Assembly (NCBI GenBank): GCA_900545015.1
Contig: UQXJ01000021.1
Location: 1 to 24,461 of the forward strand
DNA length: 24,461 nt
Source: an uncultured Mollicutes bacterium
GTDB lineage: Bacteria > Bacillota_I > Bacilli_A > RFN20 > CAG-826
Reading direction: 5' to 3'
In this document: positions 16,275-24,145 of the stretch, piece after piece
Numbering within the stretch: the first letter of the stretch is position 1
Layout of the letters: each line of letters opens with the position of its first letter
Position numbers and translations under genes: made by a program
Notes under the pieces: generated by a model
What the model was told of the DNA's origin: nothing
Database searches by the model: none
The model's input: only the letters and a program-made list of their open reading frames with translations

Positions 16275-18092
16275 CTATAACTTTCTTAATAATTTATCAA
16301 TTGTTTCGTTTGTTAATTTAAATGAATCTGGTCCATAAGTTTTAAGAATTAATCTCTTTAAGCCTGTTAAACCATCTTTAACGTAATCTTCAAATCTACC
16401 TTCAAGTTTAGCAACAACTTTTCTAGCAAACATGAAATCAAGTGCATCTTCTTTTGTTCCGCCACTTACGAAATACACAGGAACAAGTTGTTCAATTTGG
16501 TGCATGATACGGTTACCGAATGTAAGATCAAATGAATCAAATGTGTAATCAGTTAAGATCTTAAATTTAGCAAGGTCATCAGCTGTTAAACCATTTTCTT
16601 TATTATCAATTGCTTCAGCAAATAAAGACATTAATTTATCATAGCTTAATTTAATCTTATCGACGTCTTCATTAACTTCAAATGGATCGTTTCTATCATC
16701 AAAACTAATTGTAATAGCACGGTCATAAACTTTATCTGTAATAGTATATGTTGAATCATCTTTATTAGCTGTACCAATAAACCATGTATTCTTTTCAATC
16801 TTTAAGATTCCATCTTCAAGGTGATTTGGAGCATCAAAATCATAAGGGAGTTGCATGATTTTGAGTTTCCATTTATCAACTGGATATTCCATGATTGATA
16901 AGAAATCAGCGAAATAATATTCAACACGAGAAATATTAACTTCATCTAAAACCATGATGTTAATATCGTGTGGTTTATATGTTGCATCATATAATCTTTT
17001 TAAGAATTCTGTTTCGTTATATGTTCTACTGAAGTCGTTATAGAAACCTAAGATTGATGTTCTATCACGCCATGTAGCTTGGACAGGTTCGAAGAATGAT
17101 TCTTCACTAATATATTCACTAAAATAACGAGCAAGTGAAGATTTACCAGTACCACTTAAACCTTCAAGGATAATTAATCTACTTGCTGCAAGACCTGAAA
17201 TAAATGCTCTAATTGTTGCTTCATCAAAATATAATTTCTCTTTTTTAGCGAGGTATTTTCTAAAATTAGAAACTAAATCTTTTAAATTGATGTTATCATC
17301 AAATTCTTCTTCTTTATATGATTCACTAATTAAATCAATATTACAAAGTCCTGGGAAAACTCTTTCTTTATCTTTTAGTGGTGAATCTGCTTGAGTTCCA
17401 TCTCCTACGCCAGTTCCACTTGCGCTTCCTGCACCAATTCCAGCTAAACCATTAGCACTAGCATCACTTTCACCAAAACTAGCAGCAAGGTTACCTTGTT
17501 CTTCTAAAGCTTTTTCTTCATCTTCTTCAGCTTTTTTATCAGCTTCGTCTTGAGCTTGAGTTTTTGCTCCAAAGAAACGGAATGGTTCATCAATGTGTTT
17601 CATATTGATCCAAATCATACAAATTGCAGCGATAAAGCTAAGAACCAATACATAAATGATTAAGCCCATTAAAAGTGATTCACCTAAGAATTGAAGTGAA
17701 GCAATCATAAATGCTGATTCGTAAGGATATTGAGCAACCATGCCAATGCCAAAGCAAAGTCCGAATGAAAGGAAGAATGTTCCAACGTAAATTAAAGACC
17801 ACTTTTTACTAAATACGACGTTATCATAATATTTAGCAAGTCTCATTTCATAAATAAATGAAACACTAAATAATAAGAAATAAATTACAACGCAAATGAG
17901 TAATGCCCAACCTGCAAATCCTGGATTTACGCTTGGGAGTCCCATTGCTTTATTCATTAAAGCTAAAGGGTTTTTAACTTTAACAAATGTACCACTTGCA
18001 TCTAAACAAATTGCAGAAAATAAGACTGCAAGAAGATAGAAATAAGTGATGCCAAGAGCGATATAATTTTTTCGACTAAAGTGTGTCTTCAT
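16275..18092 (-). CDS. membrane-embedded McrB/MoxR-like AAA+ ATPase
   Basis: The protein has 605 residues. The N-terminal 165 residues contain four hydrophobic spans (about 11-30, 60-82, 98-120, 130-162). A charged helix (about 178-200) and a Gly/Ala/Ser-rich linker (about 200-235) lead to a cytoplasmic AAA_5-type domain. That domain has Walker A G-L-S-G-T-G-K-S (311-318), Walker B I-M-V-L-D-E-V-N (379-386), sensor-1 G-T-A-N (N443) and an arginine-finger-like D-R-A (R458). The segment after Walker B (I-S-R-V-E-Y-Y-F-A-D-F) is typical of McrB relatives. Membrane anchoring is unusual for that group. The ribosome binding site AGAGGT is good. It probably works with the zinc-ribbon protein downstream, perhaps remodelling the secretion or assembly machinery. 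Confidence 0.85.
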   Translation of the reverse strand: MKTHFSRKNYIALGITYFYLLAVLFSAICLDASGTFVKVKNPLALMNKAMGLPSVNPGFAGWALLICVVIYFLLFSVSFIYEMRLAKYYDNVVFSKKWSLIYVGTFFLSFGLCFGIGMVAQYPYESAFMIASLQFLGESLLMGLIIYVLVLSFIAAICMIWINMKHIDEPFRFFGAKTQAQDEADKKAEEDEEKALEEQGNLAASFGESDASANGLAGIGAGSASGTGVGDGTQADSPLKDKERVFPGLCNIDLISESYKEEEFDDNINLKDLVSNFRKYLAKKEKLYFDEATIRAFISGLAASRLIILEGLSGTGKSSLARYFSEYISEESFFEPVQATWRDRTSILGFYNDFSRTYNETEFLKRLYDATYKPHDINIMVLDEVNISRVEYYFADFLSIMEYPVDKWKLKIMQLPYDFDAPNHLEDGILKIEKNTWFIGTANKDDSTYTITDKVYDRAITISFDDRNDPFEVNEDVDKIKLSYDKLMSLFAEAIDNKENGLTADDLAKFKILTDYTFDSFDLTFGNRIMHQIEQLVPVYFVSGGTKEDALDFMFARKVVAKLEGRFEDYVKDGLTGLKRLILKTYGPDSFKLTNETIDKLLRKL

Positions 18093-18106
18093 ACGTTTTA
18101 CCTCTT

Positions 18107-19159
18107 TTAACTCTCTTTAGAGTCATCTTTCTTGTCTTTATTTTTAATAGATTCTAAGAATCTAGAAAAACCTTTTTTAGTTTCTTTTTTGTTTTCTGTT
18201 TCACTAGGTTCATCATCAATAACCTCGTAAAACTCAACGTTTTCTTCGCTTTTTAGAGTTTTTATATATTTTCCATTAGAGAATATATAATCGTTTCCTG
18301 CGTAGCGAATAGCACTATCTTTACTGACATTAACTAAACTTTTAATTTCTTCAGTACTATTTAAATCAAATTTAGTTAATTCAAGTAAGAGATTAGTTCT
18401 TTCTTCAAGTGTTTCATCATATTTAGTTCTATAATGATCAAACATTAATAAACAATATACGATAGAAACAATTGTAATAATGCCTGAATTAGATTGAAGG
18501 AATACAACAAATATTCCTAGAGTCTTAATTCTAGTTCCATTATAATAACCAATAATCTTATCAAAGGTTAAATAACCTTTATATAAATTATTAGTATCAC
18601 TTAAATTATTAGAATCACCACGAGTGATATAAGTATTATCACTTCTTATTTCAATGATTCTATGAACATAAATATTTTTATCTTCGCCTTTAAATGCAAC
18701 AACATCATATAATTTTAATTCGCTTTGAGAATTATATTTAGTAACTCCAATTACATCATATGTATCAAATTGATTATCTAAATGGAATTCATCAAGATAT
18801 GTATTAACTACATTTCTTTTACTCATTGATCCACTAGATATAACAATTACGCCACTATCACCAAATACTAAATTGTTATTAGCAAATCTAGAATATAAAC
18901 TTACTCCAAATCCTGCTACAACAACTGCAAGTAATGCATAACTTAATATTTTTCCTGTAATAGTAAGAGCTTTGTTCTTATTTTTATTACGTTTTGCATC
19001 TTCTCTAGCGAGTTCTAATATGTCTCGATCTTCTTTCCCTATCTTTATATCTTCAATACTACTTAAGTAATAGTGTCTAAAAAGAAAAGTAAATACTAAA
19101 CAGAAGCTTACTAAGCAGACAATTGTAACGGCAAGAGAAAGAATTTCGATGTTGGACAT
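18107..19159 (-). CDS. SipW/ER-type signal peptidase I with long cytoplasmic tail
   Basis: The protein has 350 residues. It has a first membrane span (about 7-28), a basic loop, a second span (about 70-90), the catalytic domain, a third span (about 214-240) and a charged C-terminal tail of about 110 residues. Catalytic motifs are S-G-S111-M, then D-V-V-A-F, then Y-V-H166-R-I, and R-G-D182-S. The histidine in place of lysine marks the archaeal/ER/SipW class, which in Bacillus matures TasA and related fibre proteins. It sits directly after six genes whose products carry the matching signal type and should cleave them. The extra N-terminal span and the long tail exceed the usual ~190 residues of SipW. 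The ribosome binding site is weak. Confidence 0.9.
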   Translation of the reverse strand: MSNIEILSLAVTIVCLVSFCLVFTFLFRHYYLSSIEDIKIGKEDRDILELAREDAKRNKNKNKALTITGKILSYALLAVVVAGFGVSLYSRFANNNLVFGDSGVIVISSGSMSKRNVVNTYLDEFHLDNQFDTYDVIGVTKYNSQSELKLYDVVAFKGEDKNIYVHRIIEIRSDNTYITRGDSNNLSDTNNLYKGYLTFDKIIGYYNGTRIKTLGIFVVFLQSNSGIITIVSIVYCLLMFDHYRTKYDETLEERTNLLLELTKFDLNSTEEIKSLVNVSKDSAIRYAGNDYIFSNGKYIKTLKSEENVEFYEVIDDEPSETENKKETKKGFSRFLESIKNKDKKDDSKES

Positions 19160-19167
19160 AGAATTAA

Positions 19168-19893
19168 TTATGCAAGTTTAGGTGTAATTTTAATACCTAA
19201 TTGAACAGAGCTTTCTGTTGTTACCTTTTTGAATTCTTCTAATCCTTCTTTTTGCTTAGTAGCATCTACACAATCAAGAGGATTTTTCCCGCCAAATTGA
19301 TCGCCCCATGCAAATGTGTATTCTAAAGTGACTTTCATTCCTGCAGTTGCATCATATTTAACATCATAAGTAGCTTTTGATCCGTCCCCGTTGTCAACAT
19401 TTTTGCTACTTGCACCTGCTGTAAGTGGTATATTAAGAGCTTCATCGCTAAAAACAACAGGAGATTTAATCAAATTTTTCTCATTAGAGCTAACTAGCGT
19501 ATTTAAAGTAGAATAATTTGAAAAAACAATGTCAAATGATGTTAATCCGTCATTATAAACATCTTGCCCAGACATAGAACTGTCTTTTTTATAAATTTTG
19601 AAAACCACTTTAAATGTTAAATGTTCTTTATTTCCATCGCCTCTAACGTTATTTGTGCCTAAGCCAGCTTTATTAGAGTCAAAAGCAAGTTTTAAATCAG
19701 ATTCTCCTTCTCCAGTTAAAATTTCAGCTAAATAGGAACTATTTCCAACAGAACCAAAGCTAACATTAATGTTATTTTTAGCTTCTGTTTGTGCATTAAT
19801 AACCCATCCAGCAAAGCCGACTGAGCCAAGTGAGACTCCTGCTAAACCAGCAGCAATCATAACGGTAAGTTTCTTTTTCTTTAGAAATTTCAT
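19168..19893 (-). CDS. TasA-like secreted protein, SipW-type signal (paralog 6)
   Basis: The protein has 241 residues. A basic start and hydrophobic core end in L-G-S-V-G-F-A-G-W-V-I-N, giving a likely cleavage after G-F-A. The mature part is a beta-rich domain of about 210 residues starting N-I-N-V-S-F-G-S-V. F-A-W196-G-D-Q-F-G-G followed by a Pro matches the family motif, but the final F-Y is replaced. The last strand is L-G-I-K-I-T-P-K-L. It lies nine bases before the signal peptidase gene and has a strong ribosome binding site (GGGAGG). The first strand recalls TasA/camelysin, but overall similarity is not obvious, so TasA-like describes signal type and fold pattern only. Confidence 0.75.
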   Translation of the reverse strand: MKFLKKKKLTVMIAAGLAGVSLGSVGFAGWVINAQTEAKNNINVSFGSVGNSSYLAEILTGEGESDLKLAFDSNKAGLGTNNVRGDGNKEHLTFKVVFKIYKKDSSMSGQDVYNDGLTSFDIVFSNYSTLNTLVSSNEKNLIKSPVVFSDEALNIPLTAGASSKNVDNGDGSKATYDVKYDATAGMKVTLEYTFAWGDQFGGKNPLDCVDATKQKEGLEEFKKVTTESSVQLGIKITPKLA

Positions 19894-19907
19894 AATCTTT
19901 TCCTCCC

Positions 19908-20708
19908 TTAGTCAACACTTACTTTAGAAGTAATAGTAATTGTTGAACCATCTAAAATTTCTTTTATTGTATTTAATTCATTATTCGTTTGAGATATTGA
20001 ATTAAAATATTTATCACGAGCATTTTCTATATCTAATTTTGTATTTATAGCTTTATAATATGCGTCTTGATATGCTTGGATCTTTTCACTATAGAACACA
20101 TCAGGTGTCTTATGATTAAAATAAGATCCATATTGAATTTTTAAGAAGTCTCCACTACTTGTTAATGTAGTAGTCATAAAGTCTACATTGTTTTCATAAG
20201 TTGTAAACGTAGCTTCATTTAATGGAATACGTGTTTTATTTAATTCTACAAGTGTATAAGGTGTACCTTTTTTTCTACCGAAGAGTTTATCGTCTGTAGG
20301 TTGAACATAATTGTTGTCATCAGTATCAGTATTAGTATCATTACCTTTTTTAGTAACTTTAATAGATAGAGTTAAGCCATTTTTAACTAATGTATCTAAA
20401 TTATCTTTATGAGTAATGATTGTATAAGATACATCGACATTTTGTTGAGGTTGATCTCCTACATTATCACCTTTAACAATTCCATTTCCACCACTTGCAC
20501 CATTAAAAACAATTTTTTCTGTTTTATTTGTTACTTCAAGAGTAGCAATTTTAGTTACTACTCCTTCAATAACTAAATTAGCTTCAAATAATTTAGTTGA
20601 TTCATCAACTCTAATTAACCATGCTGAAAGACCTACGCTTGATATAGAAATAAGCGTAGTGAAAAGAATAACAGGTATTACTATTTTATTCTTTCTAAGT
20701 TTTAGCAT
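19908..20708 (-). CDS. TasA-like secreted protein, SipW-type signal (paralog 5)
   Basis: The protein has 266 residues and is the most divergent of the six. The signal ends in S-I-S-S-V-G-L-S-A-W-L-I-R. The family core appears as I-Q-Y-G-S-Y-F-N-H-K-T-P-D-V-F-Y, where Tyr replaces the usual Trp but the Pro-x-x-Phe-Tyr end is kept. A helical stretch (about 205-245) and a final strand I-T-I-T-S-K-V-S-V close the protein. A region near residues 125-135 is Asp/Asn-rich and probably a loop. The ribosome binding site is GGTGA. An accessory subunit role is possible. Confidence 0.72.
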   Translation of the reverse strand: MLKLRKNKIVIPVILFTTLISISSVGLSAWLIRVDESTKLFEANLVIEGVVTKIATLEVTNKTEKIVFNGASGGNGIVKGDNVGDQPQQNVDVSYTIITHKDNLDTLVKNGLTLSIKVTKKGNDTNTDTDDNNYVQPTDDKLFGRKKGTPYTLVELNKTRIPLNEATFTTYENNVDFMTTTLTSSGDFLKIQYGSYFNHKTPDVFYSEKIQAYQDAYYKAINTKLDIENARDKYFNSISQTNNELNTIKEILDGSTITITSKVSVD

Positions 20709-20735
20709 AGTTCACCAAGATATTATTTATGCTTT

Positions 20736-21518
20736 TTAAATTTTAGCTTTTGCTTCAGTTTCAATTGAAACTTTAATATGAACAACCTTGTTAGTAAGAT
20801 CTTTAGTGATTGAATTCATACCATCAATTTCTTTAATTACTTCATTAGACATATTGATTTTATCGTCAATAGTCTTAGCACCATTCATTTTATTTTCATA
20901 AAAAGTAGCTGGACTTGTATTTTCGAAATAATCACCCCAATCAAATTCAAATTTCATATCGTTTGCAGTATAAACTGTATGATTTTTAATTGTTTTTGAA
21001 CTATCTACTTTAAATTTACTTCCAAAATCATCATTATTAGTAACATTTGTAGTCTTAAAAGCTATATAACTCTTTGAATTGTCCTCATAATTAGGGTGAA
21101 TTGTATCTGATGTATTAGCCTTCAACGCTTTAAATCTATTAACTCCAGTAACTTCATCATCTCCTACAAAAACTGAATAAGTAACACTTTTAACTTGATG
21201 ATTATTGTCAACAATAATTCGATAGTCAGTTAAATTAATAACAAAATTTCCACCAGTTGTTTCAACTGTTGTTACATTTTTATTTTCAGCAGGAACAGCA
21301 TTAATTTCAGCAATTCTTAGCTTTTGATCAGCAGCTGGTGTTACCTCGATAACAGCAGTATTTTGTGTAGCAGTATCAATTTCAACATTAAATGACCTAT
21401 CATCTTCTTTTTGTTGAACGCCAACTTGCCATTGAGCAAAACCAACAGAAGCTAATGATACTAAAGCAACACCTAAAATAGTTCCTAAAACAATTTTATT
21501 TTTCTTAGCTTTTAACAT
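20736..21518 (-). CDS. TasA-like secreted protein, SipW-type signal (paralog 4)
   Basis: The protein has 260 residues. The signal ends in S-L-A-S-V-G-F-A-Q-W-Q-V-G-V-Q. The mature domain begins with F-N-V-E-I-D-T-A, then mixed strands. The core motif is F-D-W194-G-D-Y-F-E-N-T-S-P-A-T-F-Y, followed by a helix with I-D-G-M-N-S-I and a last strand V-V-H-I-K-V-S-I. AAAGGAG provides the ribosome binding site. It is similar in length and layout to the two genes upstream, consistent with tandem duplication followed by strong divergence. Confidence 0.76.
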   Translation of the reverse strand: MLKAKKNKIVLGTILGVALVSLASVGFAQWQVGVQQKEDDRSFNVEIDTATQNTAVIEVTPAADQKLRIAEINAVPAENKNVTTVETTGGNFVINLTDYRIIVDNNHQVKSVTYSVFVGDDEVTGVNRFKALKANTSDTIHPNYEDNSKSYIAFKTTNVTNNDDFGSKFKVDSSKTIKNHTVYTANDMKFEFDWGDYFENTSPATFYENKMNGAKTIDDKINMSNEVIKEIDGMNSITKDLTNKVVHIKVSIETEAKAKI

Positions 21519-21530
21519 ATCTTAACTCCT

Positions 21531-22352
21531 TTAATTAATACTTGCAGAAATAGTTAATGAAGCATTTTCTGCGCTAAAAACTTTATTCATAGCATCGATT
21601 TCACCATATGCTTTAACAGAGGCTGCTAATAAAACATCTAAACTTGCGTCTTCTGCAGGAATAGAATTATAGAATGCTGTAGGTGTGCTATCTTTTGCAT
21701 TGCCGAATAAACTGCCCCAAGCAAATTCTTGAGCTAATAAATCATTTGCTAATTTAAATGTGTAATATGGTTTTGATGCATCTTCAGCTTGTTTAATCAT
21801 GTTTGCGTCTGTGACACCTTCATGTCCTTCAAACTTAAGAGGGATAGTTTTTTCGTATGATAAATAAGTATATCCATCACCTTTTGCTCTTTTTTCTTTT
21901 ACTTCCTCTTCAGTAAATTTAACAGCACCATCAGCAACTTTATTAATAGCGTTTCCAGTTTTTTTGTTATCTAATTTTAAAGTAAGTGTTGTAGGATAAC
22001 TATTTTTGTCAACTTCCTTACCCATATTAATTGTGATAGATTCAAAGCTAAATTTTAATGCATTTTCACTTACAGCAATTCCATCAGTTCCGTTTTTCTT
22101 AGTACCAACAATTTGCTTATCAGTTTTATTAACTTCAGTTCTTTCAGCAATTGTTAATTTAGCAACAGTAGGTAATGTAACTGATAAGAATTTAGTATCA
22201 CTTTGTACTGAATCTACTTCAACATTAAGTTTAAGATCTTCATTAGTTTTTTGAACACCAACAACCCAAGTAGCAAAGCCAACGCTAGTTAATGCTACGC
22301 CAGCTAATGCACATACGCCTATTAAAATATGTTTTTTATTCTTTTTAATCAT
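21531..22352 (-). CDS. TasA-like secreted protein, SipW-type signal (paralog 3)
   Basis: The protein has 273 residues. The signal ends in A-L-T-S-V-G-F-A-T-W-V-V-G-V-Q-K, nearly identical to that of the 269- and 310-residue paralogs. The core motif is F-A-W212-G-S-L-F-G-N followed by T-P-T-A-F-Y. A helix containing I-D-A-M-N-K-V and a final strand A-S-L-T-I-S-A-S-I follow. The mature start, L-K-L-N-V-E-V-D-S-V, is the shared first strand. The ribosome binding site is AAGGAAGG. Confidence 0.77.
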   Translation of the reverse strand: MIKKNKKHILIGVCALAGVALTSVGFATWVVGVQKTNEDLKLNVEVDSVQSDTKFLSVTLPTVAKLTIAERTEVNKTDKQIVGTKKNGTDGIAVSENALKFSFESITINMGKEVDKNSYPTTLTLKLDNKKTGNAINKVADGAVKFTEEEVKEKRAKGDGYTYLSYEKTIPLKFEGHEGVTDANMIKQAEDASKPYYTFKLANDLLAQEFAWGSLFGNAKDSTPTAFYNSIPAEDASLDVLLAASVKAYGEIDAMNKVFSAENASLTISASIN

Positions 22353-22384
22353 AATATTTGCCTTCCTTATATTATATTAATAAA

Positions 22385-23194
22385 TTAAGCACCAAATCCT
22401 AAGCTAACTTTAATTTTTAAATTGCCCTTTAAAGCAGCTTCCATTGCCTTTAATTCTTTATTTGCGTTTTCACAATCATCAAATAAATTCTTTGTTAGCG
22501 ATTCACCATCAACTCTTTGTGATGATTTTGAATTATAGAATGTAACAGGTGATTTATTTCCTTCACCTTCCATTGTATCTGCTGAATTTCCGAAGAATGT
22601 TCCCCATTCAAATTGGAATTCTTTGACATTAAGGTCATAAATATCATAAGAATCACCACCTGTTTTAATTTTATAATTAATTGGTTCTAATTTAATTGTT
22701 TTGTTCAATTTTAAGTATGAGTATTCAGCTTTTGGTCTATATGCATCTGCATCCATTAAACATCCTTCAGAGCCAACAAAATTTTGATGGTTAACATCTT
22801 TACCAAGAAGTTCAATATTTAATTTAGTAGGTTTTTCAGTAACAGCTTTACCTAATGAATATTGTAATGTTGTAAAATGGAATTTTAATGCGTTTGCATT
22901 TACATAAGTAACACCTACAGTTTTATCTTCTTTTACAACCGCCGACATAATTTCTTTGTTATCAGGATCAGCCGTATGAGCTTTACTTTCAGAAATAATT
23001 ATTTTTTCATCTTTTTGAGTAACAGCTTCAAGATAAATGCTCTTGTTTTCTGAATCATCAACAACAGCGCTAATAGTTAAAGTATCATCAGTTTTTTGAA
23101 GTCCAACAACCCAAGTTGCAAAACCAACAGTTGCAAGTGAAACACCAGCTAAAACTAAGACTGATGTTAATACGATTTTCTTCTTTTTAAACAT
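22385..23194 (-). CDS. TasA-like secreted protein, SipW-type signal (paralog 2)
   Basis: The protein has 269 residues. The signal ends in S-L-A-T-V-G-F-A-T-W-V-V-G-L-Q-K. The first mature strand is L-T-I-S-A-V-V-D-D. The core motif is F-E-W197-G-T-F-F-G-N, then a ten-residue Glu/Gly insertion, then S-P-V-T-F-Y. A helix with L-K-A-M-E-A-A and the strand L-K-I-K-V-S-L close the protein. The ribosome binding site AAGGAG lies about ten bases from the ATG, slightly far. The insertion inside the core motif is specific to this copy. Confidence 0.77.
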   Translation of the reverse strand: MFKKKKIVLTSVLVLAGVSLATVGFATWVVGLQKTDDTLTISAVVDDSENKSIYLEAVTQKDEKIIISESKAHTADPDNKEIMSAVVKEDKTVGVTYVNANALKFHFTTLQYSLGKAVTEKPTKLNIELLGKDVNHQNFVGSEGCLMDADAYRPKAEYSYLKLNKTIKLEPINYKIKTGGDSYDIYDLNVKEFQFEWGTFFGNSADTMEGEGNKSPVTFYNSKSSQRVDGESLTKNLFDDCENANKELKAMEAALKGNLKIKVSLGFGA

Positions 23195-23212
23195 ATATTA
23201 TTTTCTCCTTAA

Positions 23213-24145
23213 TTATTTACCAATCGTAGAGGTTTGAGTTGATAATTTAGCAACAACATTGAGAGTTTTAGGATTAAAAAGATCTCTCATGTGATTCATT
23301 TCATTAACTACAAAATCAATGTCTTCTGCTGAGTTGTGTAGTTTGAGTTTATCTTTGACATCATTTTTTTGAGATTCTGTACCCGTTTCAGCAAGAACAC
23401 CATTATTGTAAAGGTCATCATAATAAGTAACTGGAGATACCCCACCAAAGAAACTACCCCATGTAAATAATGTAATTTCTTTTGTGAGTGTATAAACGAT
23501 TGAGTTAGATGTATAAACAACGTCCCATTTATTTGTGTCAAGGCCAGTAAGTGTAGTTTTTGTTTCATCAGTACTTACTGTTTTCCATTTTGTTGTATCG
23601 CTTAATACAGATATCGTTAAAGCTGATTCATTTGAAATATCAAAATATGTATAAGGTTCAGTTTTTGCTTTATGAGTCTTTGTATCAGTAGGAATTAAGA
23701 CTTTATTATCATCAATGGCACTTGCTTTATGCTTTGCTTCATTTGCTAAAGGGAAATATTGATCTAATACTTCTTTATATCCGAGTTCAAATGTAACACC
23801 TTGTGCTTCTTGGCCAAGTGATCTACCAATTTCAATCTTAATTGTTGGTTTAACAACAAAGTCGGTAGCAGGTGACTCAGCTTCAGTTTTAATAAATGTA
23901 CCCTTGACATTGTTTTCAGATACACATACTTTCTTATCATCTTCTGTAGCAAATGATAATGATAAATTGATCATTGAGTTTTTAGTTCCTTCAACTGTTG
24001 TAGATGGATCAATTGTAGTATTTGATTTATTAACACCAACAACCCAAGTAGCAAAACCAGTTGTAAGTAAAGCAACTGCTCCAAAACCTAATAAGCCACT
24101 AACAATCCATTTTCTCTTGCTAGTACTCATAACTTTTTTTCTCAT
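23213..24145 (-). CDS. TasA-like secreted protein, SipW-type signal (paralog 1, first operon gene)
   Basis: The protein has 310 residues and is the longest of the six. The start at 24145 is set by GGAGGA five bases upstream; a second ATG five codons later lacks one. The signal ends in L-L-T-T-G-F-A-T-W-V-V-G-V. The core motif is F-T-W229-G-S-F-F-G-G-V-S-P-V-T-Y-Y. A helix with V-N-E-M-N-H-M and a final strand L-N-V-V-A-K-L follow. As the promoter-proximal gene with the best ribosome binding site it is a good candidate for the major structural subunit, though this is inference. Confidence 0.77.
   Translation of the reverse strand: MRKKVMSTSKRKWIVSGLLGFGAVALLTTGFATWVVGVNKSNTTIDPSTTVEGTKNSMINLSLSFATEDDKKVCVSENNVKGTFIKTEAESPATDFVVKPTIKIEIGRSLGQEAQGVTFELGYKEVLDQYFPLANEAKHKASAIDDNKVLIPTDTKTHKAKTEPYTYFDISNESALTISVLSDTTKWKTVSTDETKTTLTGLDTNKWDVVYTSNSIVYTLTKEITLFTWGSFFGGVSPVTYYDDLYNNGVLAETGTESQKNDVKDKLKLHNSAEDIDFVVNEMNHMRDLFNPKTLNVVAKLSTQTSTIGK

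Noticed and set aside
14843..18092. A plain McrBC-type restriction system
   Set aside because: The ATPase is membrane-embedded, no nuclease core or DNA-recognition domain is visible in the partner, and the pair is locked inside a secretion operon; the family link is kept but the restriction function is not claimed.
19168..24145. Type IV prepilin signals (G followed by F) in the secreted paralogs
   Set aside because: The G-F lies after the hydrophobic segment, not before it, there is no conserved Glu at +5, and no prepilin peptidase is encoded; the SipW-type signal fits better.
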